Assembly: GCA_905210485.1 (NCBI GenBank)
Contig: CAJLXA010000018.1
Span: forward strand, 1 to 34,636
Origin: an uncultured Eubacteriales bacterium
Lineage (GTDB): Bacteria; Bacillota; Clostridia; Oscillospirales; CAG-272
Direction: 5' to 3'
DNA length: 34,636 nucleotides
The notes under the pieces were generated by a model. That model ran no database searches. It worked only from the letters and a program-made list of their open reading frames with translations, and was not told the DNA's origin. This document shows positions 14,736 to 24,700 of this stretch, in pieces (the stretch's first letter is position 1; the number at the start of each line of letters is the position of its first letter). The position numbers and the translations under genes are program-made.

Positions 14736-14772
14736 CCCCGCTTCGGGCGTATGCCCGGGGCGGGCTTTTCTT
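14736..14772 (+). terminator. Intrinsic terminator after rplT
   Basis: A GC-rich two-part stem (CCCGC with GCGGG, enclosing CGGGC with GCCCG over a GTAT loop) is followed by CTTTTCTT. It ends the ribosomal protein operon. Some read-through into the trmH-like gene is possible because no clear promoter is visible in the 75 nt that follow. Confidence 0.85.
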
Positions 14773-14847
14773 CGTTCATGCGACTTTTTCATGCGCGGCC
14801 GGTTGCAGCGCTTTTTTTATGGTCATAATCGGAAAACGGAGGACGGT

Positions 14848-15687
14848 ATGAAACTGACGGAAGAAATTATCAGAAGTAGAAAAAATCCATGTGTTATATG
14901 GGCGGCGTCGCTTGCCGATAAGAAAGTCCGCGATCGTGACGCGGTGTTTATTGCGGACGGCGTGAAACTCTTTGCCGAGGCGACGTCGGCCGGACTTTCC
15001 GTTACGCGGGTTTTTGTTGCGGAATCGGAAAGCGAGCGGCTTTTACCGTTTATTTCGGAGAAACTGGCAAGCGAAGTTTACCGGAATACGGTCGTCACAC
15101 GACTTTCGGACGAATGTTTTGAAAAAATTTCACAGGAAAAAGCGCCGCAAGGTCTGATAACTGTCATAAAACATCTTGATTTTTTCAAAAAATGTACTAT
15201 AATAAATAATAACGAACCGATTTTGCACCCCGAGGAACGGACGATCATGCTTTATGCCATGCGCGACCCCGGAAACCTCGGCTCCGTGATCCGCAGTGCG
15301 GTGGCGTTCGGCGCCGACCACATTCTTATGAGTGCCGATTGCGCCGATATTTATAATCCCAAAACCGTCCGCGCGGCCATGGGGAGCCTTTTCCGCGTCA
15401 GAATGACTTCTTTTACGAATGTTCCGGAAATGGTGAAAGCCGTCCGCTGTTCGGGAAGGCGCGTCTTTGCCGCCGAACTTTCGGAGCATGCCGTTTCGCT
15501 CACAGAGGCCGGTCTTTTGCCCCATGACGCCGTTATGATCGGCAACGAGGGGCACGGAATACCGCGGGAAATTTCCGCCGTTTGCGATGGAAGCGTGTAC
15601 ATTCCGATTTCCAAAGCAACCGAATCCCTCAACGCCGCGGTGGCCGCCGCCATTTTTATGTGGGAACAGCAGAAACACGGTTCATGA
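14848..15687 (+). CDS. TrmH/SpoU family RNA 2'-O-methyltransferase
   Basis: A SPOUT-class enzyme that methylates a ribose 2'-OH of rRNA or tRNA using SAM. The exact target is not predictable. From ATG 14848 (GGAGG 5 nt upstream) it has 279 residues. An N-terminal substrate-binding domain covers about 1-105, then comes the knotted catalytic domain with motif 1 DPGNLGSVIRSA (140-151), motif 2 MIGNEGHGIP (230-239) and motif 3 IPISKATESLNAA (252-264). The frame is open upstream to 14791, but that lies in the terminator region. The linker at about residues 109-135 is encoded by AT-rich DNA that includes a promoter-like sequence. The gene regularly follows rplT in Bacillota. Confidence 0.9.
   Translation: MKLTEEIIRSRKNPCVIWAASLADKKVRDRDAVFIADGVKLFAEATSAGLSVTRVFVAESESERLLPFISEKLASEVYRNTVVTRLSDECFEKISQEKAPQGLITVIKHLDFFKKCTIINNNEPILHPEERTIMLYAMRDPGNLGSVIRSAVAFGADHILMSADCADIYNPKTVRAAMGSLFRVRMTSFTNVPEMVKAVRCSGRRVFAAELSEHAVSLTEAGLLPHDAVMIGNEGHGIPREISAVCDGSVYIPISKATESLNAAVAAAIFMWEQQKHGS
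15176..15203 (+). promoter_or_regulatory. Possible promoter inside the trmH-like gene
   Basis: TTGATT (15176-15181), a 16-nt spacer and TATAAT (15198-15203) lie in an AT-rich patch within an otherwise GC-richer gene. A start here would yield a transcript for dprA-topA and the genes beyond. It may also be only a consequence of the Asn/Ile/Lys-rich linker it encodes. Confidence 0.35.
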
Positions 15688-15714
15688 TTTTATCACCTTA
15701 TTACGGAGACTTAT

Positions 15715-16989
15715 ATGAGTGACAACCTCTATTTTCTTTGGCTGTCGCTTGCCTGTCATTCTACGGTAGGCAACCGATTGCTGCAGGTTTTCGGAAATCC
15801 GTACGACATTTACCGTGCCGACGGTGACACAATCCTGAAAGCGCTTGACGGTTGTCGCACCGCTCCCGCTTCCGTTTCCCGCCTTTGCGAAAAAGACCTG
15901 ACAGCGGCGCAAACGCTGATGGATTATTGCTTTTTACACCGCATCGGTCTTCTGACGCTCGGTTCACCGCAATATCCCGCGTCTCTGCGCCAGATTGAAA
16001 CGCCGCCGATCGTCCTGTATTACCGCGGAACACTGCCGACATTCGATCACGGACTGATGATTTCCGTCGTCGGCACAAGGCGTATGACGGAATACGGAGA
16101 AAAGGCCGCCTTTACGATCTCCTATGATCTGGCGCGTACAGGCGTGACGATTGTCAGCGGTCTTGCCCGCGGAATCGACGGTGTGGCCGCCGCGGCCGCA
16201 GTAGCCGCAGGCGGAAAGACAATCGCCGTTCTCGGTTCCGGCCTCGATCGCATATATCCCAAAGAACACAAATATCTTGCCAATGAAATATCGCGGAACG
16301 GTCTTCTTCTGTCGGAATATCCGCCGTCCGCACCGCCGCTTCGGCATCACTTCCCGGAAAGGAACCGCATTATTGCCGGTCTTTCTGCCGGCACGCTTCT
16401 GACAGAGGGCGGCGAACAGAGCGGTGCGCTCATTACCGCAAAACTGGCCGAAGCCGAGGGTAAACGCATTTTTGCCGTTCCCGGAAACATCGACTCCGAA
16501 CAAAGTTTTGCGCCGAATTATCTGATTCGCAACGGCGCCAAAGCCGTCACCTGTGCGGACGATATATTGGACAGTTATAAAAAACTGTCGCTACGCGGTA
16601 TCCGTCCGTTTGCGCTTCTGCGACGCGACAATATTAACCGGCGTGCCGTATTGCATTCACTCAAAGTCGCTTCGGACGCACCGGAAACGGCTTTTCACCG
16701 TCCGGATAAAGACGAACTTCTGTTTTGTCCCGAAGAAGCGCACGGCGGCGCTGTCGCTGTTGCCGCCGCAACTCCGGTGCGGCAGGATTCGGCCACCGAC
16801 AGGGAACCGGCGCTCTCCGGCGAGCAGAAAACGATTTTTCATACGCTTTCGCGGAAGATACCGAAAACGGTGGATGAGATAGCCGCCGAATCCGGCGTCG
16901 GCGCTCCGAAAGCGCTGGCGGTTTTATTGCTTCTTGAAGTGGAAGGTCACGTCGTATCTTTACCGGGCGGCCGTTATCGCCGAACGTAA
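15715..16989 (+). CDS. dprA: DNA-processing protein DprA
   Basis: DprA binds incoming single-stranded DNA and loads RecA during natural transformation. It is also kept in many species not known to be competent. The 424-residue protein has an N-terminal helical (SAM/HhH-like) domain, then a Rossmann-like fold with VVGTRRMTEYG (118-128), SGLARGIDG (148-156) and FPERNRII (214-221). A linker of about 70 residues leads to a C-terminal winged-helix domain (LSGEQKTIFHTLSRKIPKTVDEIA). CGGAG lies 7-8 nt before ATG 15715. topA follows after 40 nt, the usual dprA-topA order. Confidence 0.94.
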   Translation: MSDNLYFLWLSLACHSTVGNRLLQVFGNPYDIYRADGDTILKALDGCRTAPASVSRLCEKDLTAAQTLMDYCFLHRIGLLTLGSPQYPASLRQIETPPIVLYYRGTLPTFDHGLMISVVGTRRMTEYGEKAAFTISYDLARTGVTIVSGLARGIDGVAAAAAVAAGGKTIAVLGSGLDRIYPKEHKYLANEISRNGLLLSEYPPSAPPLRHHFPERNRIIAGLSAGTLLTEGGEQSGALITAKLAEAEGKRIFAVPGNIDSEQSFAPNYLIRNGAKAVTCADDILDSYKKLSLRGIRPFALLRRDNINRRAVLHSLKVASDAPETAFHRPDKDELLFCPEEAHGGAVAVAAATPVRQDSATDREPALSGEQKTIFHTLSRKIPKTVDEIAAESGVGAPKALAVLLLLEVEGHVVSLPGGRYRRT

Positions 16990-17007
16990 TCACATTTATG
17001 AAAGGCA

Positions 17008-17022
17008 GCAGGGAATCCCTGC
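17008..17022 (+). promoter_or_regulatory. Short palindrome just before the topA start
   Basis: GCAGGG-AAT-CCCTGC forms a 6-bp GC-rich hairpin ending 7 nt before ATG 17030. It includes the only purine-rich sequence that could serve as a ribosome binding site. It may reduce topA translation or be chance. Confidence 0.35.
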
Positions 17023-17029
17023 ACAGAAT

Positions 17030-19318
17030 ATGTCGAATTTAGTTATTGTGGAATCTCCCGCCAAGGCAACTACCATCAAAGGTTACCTCGGCGCCAATTA
17101 TAAAGTCCTCGCCTCCAGCGGACATATCCGCGATTTGCCGAAAAGCCGTTTCGGCATTGATATAGAGAACGGTTTCAAACCGGACTATATCAATATCCGC
17201 GGCAAGGGCGATATTGTTTCAAAACTGAAAAAAGAAGCTAAAAACGCGTCGAAAATATATCTGGCAACGGACCCTGACCGCGAGGGAGAAGCCATTTCGT
17301 GGCATCTGGCGTCGGTGCTGGATATTCCGAGCGATAAAATGTGCCGCGTGACTTTCAATGAGATCACGAAATCTGCCATTAAGGAATCCATTAAGGCACC
17401 GCGTGCAATCGACGAAAATCTCGTGGACGCTCAGCAGGCCCGACGTATTCTCGACCGTATTCTCGGCTATAAACTCAGTCCGTTCCTTTGGAAGAACGTC
17501 AAAAGCCGCCTCGGCACGGGACGTGTGCAGTCGGTGGCGACGCGCATTGTGGTGGAGCGCGAAAATGAGATCCGTGCGTTTGTTCCTTCGGAATACTGGA
17601 CGATTGACGTCGACCTTTCCAACGATAAGACCGATCATATCAACGCCAAATTTTTCGGAACGGTTGACGGTCATACGCGCATTGAGAGCGCGGCAGAAGC
17701 GGAAGCGGTGGAAAATGCTGTAAAAAGCGGCGTATTCAGAGCGGCTTCCATCAAAGCGGTGCAAAAACAGAAACAGCCCGCCCCGCCTTTCACCACTTCC
17801 ACATTACAGCAGGAAGCGTCGCGCAAACTCGGATTTCCTCTTCAGAAAATCATGAAGATTGCGCAGGAATTGTACGAAGGCGTCAGCCTCGGCGCGGAAA
17901 ACGGCGGCGTACAGGGTCTTATCACGTATATGCGTACCGACTCTCTGCGCATTTCCAAGGTGGCGCAGGACGCCGCGCTCGGCTATATCCGCGAAACCAT
18001 GGGCGACGAATACGCGCCGAAAACGCCGCGCGTATTCCGCTCAAAAGGAAACGTGCAGGACGCACATGAAGCGATTCGCCCGTCAAGCGTCGGCGTTGTT
18101 CCGAAAAACGTCAAGAAATATCTGACGAGCGATCAGTATAAACTGTATAAACTCATCTGGGAACGCTTCATTGCAAGCCAGATGGCCCCGGCCGTTCTGA
18201 ATACGGTGTCCATCACCTTTGAAAACAGCGGCTATTCTTTCCGCACCGGCGGTTATAACGTGAAGTTCCCGGGCTTTATGGCGGTTTACAATACCGATGA
18301 CAACTCGGAAGATCAGGAAATGAAAAAATTACCCGACGTCAGCGAAGGGGAAGTTTTCCGTCTTTCGGAATTCCATAAAGAACAGCGTTTTACGGAGGCG
18401 CCTCCGCGTTATACCGACGCTTCCTTGATCCGGTTTCTCGAAGAAAACGGTATCGGTCGTCCGAGTACCTATGCGCCGATCATTGCTTCCATCATGAAAA
18501 GTTATGTGAAGCACGAGGGCAAGGCGCTCGTGCCGACGCCGCTCGGCGAAGTAACGACAAAACTGATGATTGAGCATTTTCCCGAAATTGTCGATTACAA
18601 ATTCACGGCCGATATGGAGACGCAACTGGACGACATCGAAAACGGCACTTTGCCGATGGAAACGGTTCTGCGCGGTTTTTACGACGATTTTGAAAAAGAA
18701 CTGAAAGTGGCCGAAAGCACGGTTTCCCGCGACAATATTGAGATCCCGCCCGAAGTTTCGCCGTATCCCTGCGAGAAATGCGGCGCGATGATGGTCTATA
18801 AAAACGGCCGGTACGGACGATTCCTTGCATGTCCGAATTATCCGAAATGCCGCTCCACCAAAGCCGTGGATAAAGACGGCAAACCGGTGGAAAAGAAAGA
18901 AACCGCGCCGCAGACGGCCGATTTCAAATGTGAAAAATGTGGCGGCGACGTCGTACTTCGCGTCGGCAAATACGGCAGTTTCTATGCCTGCGCCAATTAT
19001 CCCACCTGCAAATTCACAAAGCAGAAAACCTCTCCCATAGATGTGAAATGTCCCCTTTGCGGCAGTGAGATCGTCGCCAAACACGGTCGCGGGAAAACGG
19101 TGTTTTACAGTTGCGAACGCTATCCGGACTGCACATTTTCTTCGTGGAATCTGCCGACCGAAGAAAAATGCCCCGATTGCGGCAAAATGCTGTTCTATCG
19201 TAAAGGGAAAAAGCCTTGCCTTTTCTGTGCCGATAAAGAATGCGGTTACAAAAGAGAAGTCAGCGACGACAGCCGTTACGAAAAGTCGGATATTACCGAC
19301 AACGGTGCGGAAGCATGA
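17030..19318 (+). CDS. topA: DNA topoisomerase I
   Basis: A type IA enzyme that relaxes negative supercoils through a transient 5'-phosphotyrosine link. From ATG 17030 there are 762 residues. The TOPRIM domain has IVESPAK (Glu8) and DPDREGE at 81-87. The catalytic Tyr300 lies in ITYMRTDS. From about residue 578 to 745 there are four CxxC...C zinc-ribbon repeats, beginning CEKCG, CEKCG, CPLCG and CPDCG. The frame is open upstream into dprA, but the VIVESPAK start is the conserved one. The stop overlaps the trmFO start as ATGA. Confidence 0.96.
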   Translation: MSNLVIVESPAKATTIKGYLGANYKVLASSGHIRDLPKSRFGIDIENGFKPDYINIRGKGDIVSKLKKEAKNASKIYLATDPDREGEAISWHLASVLDIPSDKMCRVTFNEITKSAIKESIKAPRAIDENLVDAQQARRILDRILGYKLSPFLWKNVKSRLGTGRVQSVATRIVVERENEIRAFVPSEYWTIDVDLSNDKTDHINAKFFGTVDGHTRIESAAEAEAVENAVKSGVFRAASIKAVQKQKQPAPPFTTSTLQQEASRKLGFPLQKIMKIAQELYEGVSLGAENGGVQGLITYMRTDSLRISKVAQDAALGYIRETMGDEYAPKTPRVFRSKGNVQDAHEAIRPSSVGVVPKNVKKYLTSDQYKLYKLIWERFIASQMAPAVLNTVSITFENSGYSFRTGGYNVKFPGFMAVYNTDDNSEDQEMKKLPDVSEGEVFRLSEFHKEQRFTEAPPRYTDASLIRFLEENGIGRPSTYAPIIASIMKSYVKHEGKALVPTPLGEVTTKLMIEHFPEIVDYKFTADMETQLDDIENGTLPMETVLRGFYDDFEKELKVAESTVSRDNIEIPPEVSPYPCEKCGAMMVYKNGRYGRFLACPNYPKCRSTKAVDKDGKPVEKKETAPQTADFKCEKCGGDVVLRVGKYGSFYACANYPTCKFTKQKTSPIDVKCPLCGSEIVAKHGRGKTVFYSCERYPDCTFSSWNLPTEEKCPDCGKMLFYRKGKKPCLFCADKECGYKREVSDDSRYEKSDITDNGAEA

Positions 19319-20673
19319 CCCCGACGGTCAGAATTATCGGCGCGGGGCTTGCGGGAAGCGAAGCGGCCTTTCAGGCGGCCGAACGCGGCATTGACGTATG
19401 GCTTTACGAAATGAAACCGGAGAAATTTACGCCTTGCCATCACAGTGAGGGGTTTGCCGAACTTGTCTGCTCCAATTCGCTTCGTTCCGCCGAACTTTCC
19501 AACGCCGTCGGTCTTCTGAAAGAAGAACTGCGCCGCATGAATTCTCTGATTATGGAAGCCGCCGATAAAACGGCGGTTCCCGCAGGAAGCGCGCTTGCGG
19601 TGGATCGGCAGAAATTTTCGGAGTATGTGACCGACAGAATCCGCCGCCATCCGCATATAAGAGTGATTTCCGAAGAGGTCACCGAAATTCCGGACGACGG
19701 CGTCACCGTGGTGGCCAGCGGCCCTTTGACCGCTCCCGCATTGGCCACGAATATTTCCGGAATCGGTTGCGGTGAACTGCATTTCTTTGACGCGGCTGCG
19801 CCGATTGTCGATTTTTCGACAGTGAATACGGATATTGCGTTTTTTGCTTCACGGTACGGAAAAGGAAACGGGGACGATTATCTGAACTGTCCCATGACCG
19901 AAGAAGAATATAATGCGTTCTATCTCGCCCTGACATCGGCTGAAACCGCGCCGCTGAAAGACTTTGACGCAGAGGCGCAGGCTGAACCGACGGTCTTTGA
20001 GGGCTGTATGCCGGTGGAGGTCATGGCAAAACGGGGGCGTGACACGCTTCGTTTCGGACCGATGAAACCGGTCGGTCTTCCGTTGCCGTCCACGGGCAGG
20101 GACGCCTATGCCACGGTACAGCTTCGCCGGGAGAACCGCGAGGGAACCATGTACAACCTCGTCGGATTTCAGACGCATTTGACTTTCCCCGAACAACGGC
20201 GTGTGTTCCGTATGATCCCCGGCCTTGAAAATGCGGAGTTTTACCGCTACGGCGTCATGCACCGCAACACATATCTGAATTCACCCGGATTCCTTGACGC
20301 TTCTTATGCCACCGTCAAACGGCCGCATCTGTTTTTCGCAGGACAGATGACCGGCGTTGAGGGATATGTGGAATCGACCGGATCCGGCTTTGTCGCCGGT
20401 ATTAACGCGGCGCGTACGGCGGTCGGTCTTGCTCCTTTTGTCTTTCCGACCGAAACCATGCTCGGCGCGATGGCGCACTATGTGGCGCACGGCGGCCTGT
20501 CGGGTAATTTTCAGCCGATGAACGCCAATTTCGGGATTATTGCGCCGCTCGGACATAAAGTCAAAGGCGGGAAAAAAGTGCGCAACGAGGCGTATTCCGC
20601 CCGTTCGCTCGCATTGCTTCCCGCGATTCGTGACGCGATACTTGTTCCGTATGACGGAGGAAATGCCATATGA
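19315..20673 (+). CDS. trmFO: Methylenetetrahydrofolate-tRNA-(uracil-5-)-methyltransferase TrmFO
   Basis: TrmFO makes ribothymidine at tRNA position 54 using 5,10-methylene-THF and FAD. The 452-residue protein begins with a dinucleotide-binding motif IIGAGLAGSEAA (7-18). It also has the family blocks HHSEGFAELVCSNSLRS, FEGCMPVEVMAKRGRDTLRFG and GQMTGVEGYVESTGSG, and a C-terminal NFQPMNANFGIIAPL. Start ATG 19315 overlaps the topA stop, and the stop overlaps plsX, both as ATGA, so three unlike proteins are probably translated as a coupled series. The topA-trmFO pairing is standard in Bacillota. Confidence 0.96.
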   Translation: MTPTVRIIGAGLAGSEAAFQAAERGIDVWLYEMKPEKFTPCHHSEGFAELVCSNSLRSAELSNAVGLLKEELRRMNSLIMEAADKTAVPAGSALAVDRQKFSEYVTDRIRRHPHIRVISEEVTEIPDDGVTVVASGPLTAPALATNISGIGCGELHFFDAAAPIVDFSTVNTDIAFFASRYGKGNGDDYLNCPMTEEEYNAFYLALTSAETAPLKDFDAEAQAEPTVFEGCMPVEVMAKRGRDTLRFGPMKPVGLPLPSTGRDAYATVQLRRENREGTMYNLVGFQTHLTFPEQRRVFRMIPGLENAEFYRYGVMHRNTYLNSPGFLDASYATVKRPHLFFAGQMTGVEGYVESTGSGFVAGINAARTAVGLAPFVFPTETMLGAMAHYVAHGGLSGNFQPMNANFGIIAPLGHKVKGGKKVRNEAYSARSLALLPAIRDAILVPYDGGNAI

Positions 20674-21683
20674 AAATTATCGTTGATGTTATGAGCGGAG
20701 ATAATGCGCCGTTGGCTCTGCTCCGCGGCGCCGTTATGGCGGCCGAAGAATACGAAGAAGCGGAAATTACCGTTGTCGGCAATCGCCCGCTTCTCGAAAA
20801 ACTGGCCGAAGAAAACGAAATTCCGCTTGACAAACTGAAGATCGAACACGCAAACAGCGTGATTGATATGGAAGACAAACCTCTGTGCGTAGTACGTGAA
20901 AAAAAGGATTCTTCCATGAGTGTCGGCCTTGAACTTCTGAAAAAAGGAGAAGGCGACGCTTTTGTAAGCGCGGGAAATACCGGTGCGCTGATTGCCGGCG
21001 CGACGTTGCTTGTGCGCCGTATCCGCGGCGTACAGCGTGCGGGTATCGCTACTATCCTGCCTTTTCCGCATCCTGTTATGTTGCTCGATTCGGGCGCCAA
21101 TCTGCTTCTTACTCCGGAGAATCAGGAGCAGTTCGCTATCATGGGCGCAACGTACATGGAAAAAGTGTTCGGAATCGAAGACGCCCGCGTCGGTCAGCTC
21201 AACAACGGTTCCGAATATAACAAAGGCATGCCTTTGCAGGTAGAAAGTTTCATTACACTCAGCAAATCCGGCGTCAATTTCGTCGGAAACGTGGAATCCA
21301 AGGAAATTCCGTTCAATGCGTGCGACGTTCTGGTGGCCGACGGCTTTCTCGGCAATATTCTCTTGAAATATACCGAAGGAATGGGCAAATTCATGCTGAA
21401 AACCATGAAAAGCCTGTTTTACAGCAGTACTATCGGTAAATTTTCCGGACTTATGCTGAAAGGACAGGTCGGAATCCTGAAAAAGCAGTTTGACGCTTCC
21501 GAATACGGCGGCGCGCCTTTGCTCGGCATTGCCAAGCCGGTTATCAAAGCGCACGGCAGTTCCGACGACGTTGCTCTGAAAAACGCCGTCAGGCAGGCTA
21601 TTACCTTTGTGAAAACCGGCATTAACGAGGTGATTGAACATCGTCTTGCCGAAAAGAAACCGACAGTCAGCGTCGGCGTCTGA
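20670..21683 (+). CDS. plsX: Phosphate acyltransferase PlsX
   Basis: PlsX converts acyl-ACP to acyl-phosphate, the acyl donor for PlsY in phospholipid synthesis. It is a peripheral membrane enzyme. The 337-residue protein matches the family along its length: IVDVMSGDNAP at the N-terminus (the common form is DAMGGDNAP), then DSSMSVGLELLKKGEGDAFVSAGNTGAL, PVMLLDSGAN and a C-terminal YGGAPLLGIAKPVIKAHGSS. The start overlaps the trmFO stop. In many Bacillota plsX is followed by acpP and rnc before smc. Here smc begins 41 nt later, and acpP and rnc are absent. Confidence 0.95.
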   Translation: MKIIVDVMSGDNAPLALLRGAVMAAEEYEEAEITVVGNRPLLEKLAEENEIPLDKLKIEHANSVIDMEDKPLCVVREKKDSSMSVGLELLKKGEGDAFVSAGNTGALIAGATLLVRRIRGVQRAGIATILPFPHPVMLLDSGANLLLTPENQEQFAIMGATYMEKVFGIEDARVGQLNNGSEYNKGMPLQVESFITLSKSGVNFVGNVESKEIPFNACDVLVADGFLGNILLKYTEGMGKFMLKTMKSLFYSSTIGKFSGLMLKGQVGILKKQFDASEYGGAPLLGIAKPVIKAHGSSDDVALKNAVRQAITFVKTGINEVIEHRLAEKKPTVSVGV

Positions 21684-21724
21684 TTCCCCCGTGACCCTGC
21701 GAATTATACGAGAAAGGAACTCCT

Positions 21725-24700
21725 ATGTATTTAAAGTCTCTCGAATTGCACGGATTCAAGTCTTTTCCGAACAGAACCGTTCTGAATTTTGAGCGCGGCG
21801 CGACGGTTATCGTCGGCCCGAACGGAAGCGGCAAATCCAATATTTCCGATGCGATGCGTTGGGTTCTCGGTGAAATTTCGAGCCGCAACATCCGCGGTAC
21901 CAAAATGGAAGACGTTATTTTTGCCGGTACAAAAGACCGCCGCCCGATGGGATACGCCGAGGTGTCGGTGACCTTTGACAACACCGACGAAGAACATCGG
22001 CTGGACAGTCCGTATGATGAGATTACGGTCACGCGCCGCTATTATCGCGGCGGTCAGAGCGATTATCTTATCAACCGTCAGCCATGCCGTCTCCGCGATA
22101 TTCACAAACTGTTTCTCAATACGGGCGTCGGCCGTGAGGGCTATTCCATTATCGGGCAGGGACGTATTGCGGAGATCCTTTCGCGTAAGAGCGAAGACCG
22201 CCGCGGCATTTTTGAAGAAGCGGCAGGTATATCCAAATATCGCGTGGATAAGGAACAGGCCGAAAGAAATCTTGCCAATAACGAAGTCAACCTGACGCGC
22301 GTCCGCGACATACTCTTTGAACTTGAAAGTCGCGTCGGCCCTCTGGAAAAAGAGGCTGAAAAAGCGCGAAAAGGTATGGAAATTACCGAGCAGAAGAAAA
22401 TTGTGGACGTGGCGCTCTGGCTGTTTGATACCGCCAAACTGCGCAGCGATCTGAAGTCTGCGGAAGAAAAATACGCCCTTGCCAAAAACGAACTGGAAAA
22501 CGTGCAGGAGGCGTTGACGTCGCTTGAACGTCAAAGAGAAACGCTCCGGGAAAAAGATCAGGCCAACACGCTCCGTGCGGAAAGTCTGCTTACGGAGATG
22601 ACGGATCTCACCGAAGAGATGCACCGGCTGGACAGTCTGTACGCCACGATCGCCGATACGATCAAACATTCCGAATACGTTATCTCGGAAGCACGCGCAG
22701 CGCTTTCCGGCTCTTCCGACCGTGAAACGGCGCTATCCGATGAATGTGCCGAAATGAAACGGCGTATGGAAGCCTTGCAGGCGGACGGACAGGCCGTTAT
22801 GGACGAACGCCTTGAAGTGCTTGCCGAATTACAGCAGGTCAATGCGGACGCCGCCGCTACGGATAAAGATCTCGACCGCAGTCTTGTGGAACTGAGCAAA
22901 TTACAGAATACCGCCGTTGACTACGGCGTCCGTATCAATTTGCTTGAAAAGACCGCAAGCGATGAAGACGGTAAGGGACAGGCGATTCTTTCCGACATTC
23001 AGAATTATGAAGCCAAAAGTGCACGTCTGAAAGAGGAACGTGATGTCTGCGCGGCGAGCGCGGAAGATTTCCGCAAAAAAATCGCCGAAGCGGAAGACAC
23101 CGAAAAGAGCGCGAAAGCGCGCCTTGACGAGCTTGCCGAAGAACGCCGGAACGAAGTGGAAAAACTCGGCGAACTGAAAGTTGAAAAGAATACGCTTCTT
23201 CAGCGGGTCGACGCGCTCCGCCGCATGGAAGAACAACTTGAGGGATACAGCGGCAGCATCCGTTACGTGATGAAAGCCTACGAGGAGGGGAAAATCGACC
23301 GTGCAGGTAAGATTTACGGCCCTCTCTCAAGACTTCTTGAAGTAAAACCGGAATATGTGACGGCTATTGAAACCGCGCTCGGCGCCAACATACAGAATAT
23401 CGTTGTCGATACCGAAAACACGGCTAAGGCGGCCATTCTTTACCTGAAGAAGAATGAGGCGGGACGCGCCACGTTCTTCCCGGTAGACGCCATGTCTCCC
23501 GCAAACGAAACGGAAGAGATCCGTCGCGCGGCGGGCATGAACGGATATATCAATCGTGCCGACCGGCTGGCGGAGAGCGATCCCGTATTCCGCGGCGTTA
23601 TCGGTTCCTTACTTGTACGCACCGTAATTTTTGATAACATTGACAACGCGTCAAATGCCGCACGCGCACTGCGTCATGCCGTCCGCATCGTTACGCTCGA
23701 CGGCCAGGTGATCAATGCCGGCGGTTCTTATACCGGCGGTAGCAGTAAACGGAACAGCGGTATTCTGTCGCGCGGAAGCGACATCGAACAGTTGGAGAAG
23801 AAAGCGGAAGCCAAGGAAAAACTGATGCGCGCGGTGACCGATAACATCAAAGCCATTGATGAAGAGACCGTCAAAGCCACGGCGGCCGTCGCCGATGCCG
23901 AACAGAATCGTACGCTTCTGACTACATTGGCTTCCAGTCAGCTTTCCGCAGCCGATCGTGCAAAAGCCAATTGGGAGGCAAACGAGAGTATTCTTTCACG
24001 TCTGCGCGAAGATTACGAATCCTTTGCCAGCACCAAAACACATGCAAGCGAAGAAGCGGAGAGTTTGCGCCGCTCGCTTGAACGTTGCAATAATGAAATT
24101 CAGAAGATGCGTTCGGCCCGCGAAGAGCAGAACAGCGGACGCGATACATTGCTTGGCCGTAAAGACGAACTGACGGAAAAATTGTCCGAGATCAACGGCA
24201 AAAAGATCGCCGTGGATAAGGATATCGACGCTCTTCGCGCCGACATAGAGAAAAATGAGCAGACAATCCGCGATATTCGCACGGAAAAAGCAGGGCAGAA
24301 CGGTCGTATTACCGAAGAAGAGCGCCGCATAGAGGAAAACAGGAAGGCCGGCGAGGAAAACCGCAGACTTTATGAAGAAAAGCGTATTGCTCATGAAAAT
24401 GCGCAGAATATGCGTAAAGAGGCCGTTTCGATGGGCGAAGAGTTTTCCACCCGCGAAAACGAACTCCACGAGGCGATCCGTGAGAAAAACGAATACAACG
24501 CGGTTTGCGCAACGCGCCTCAGTAAGGCGGAGGCAAGGCTCACGGCGTTGCAGGAAGACAGCGACGCTATCGGCAGCCGTCTCTATGACGACTACGAACT
24601 CACCTATGAGCAGGCAATCGCCATGACGGTTCCGGAAATCACACAGCAGAACCGTGCCGAATATGCCGCCATTCAGGCATCCTGCCGTGCAAAACTGCGC

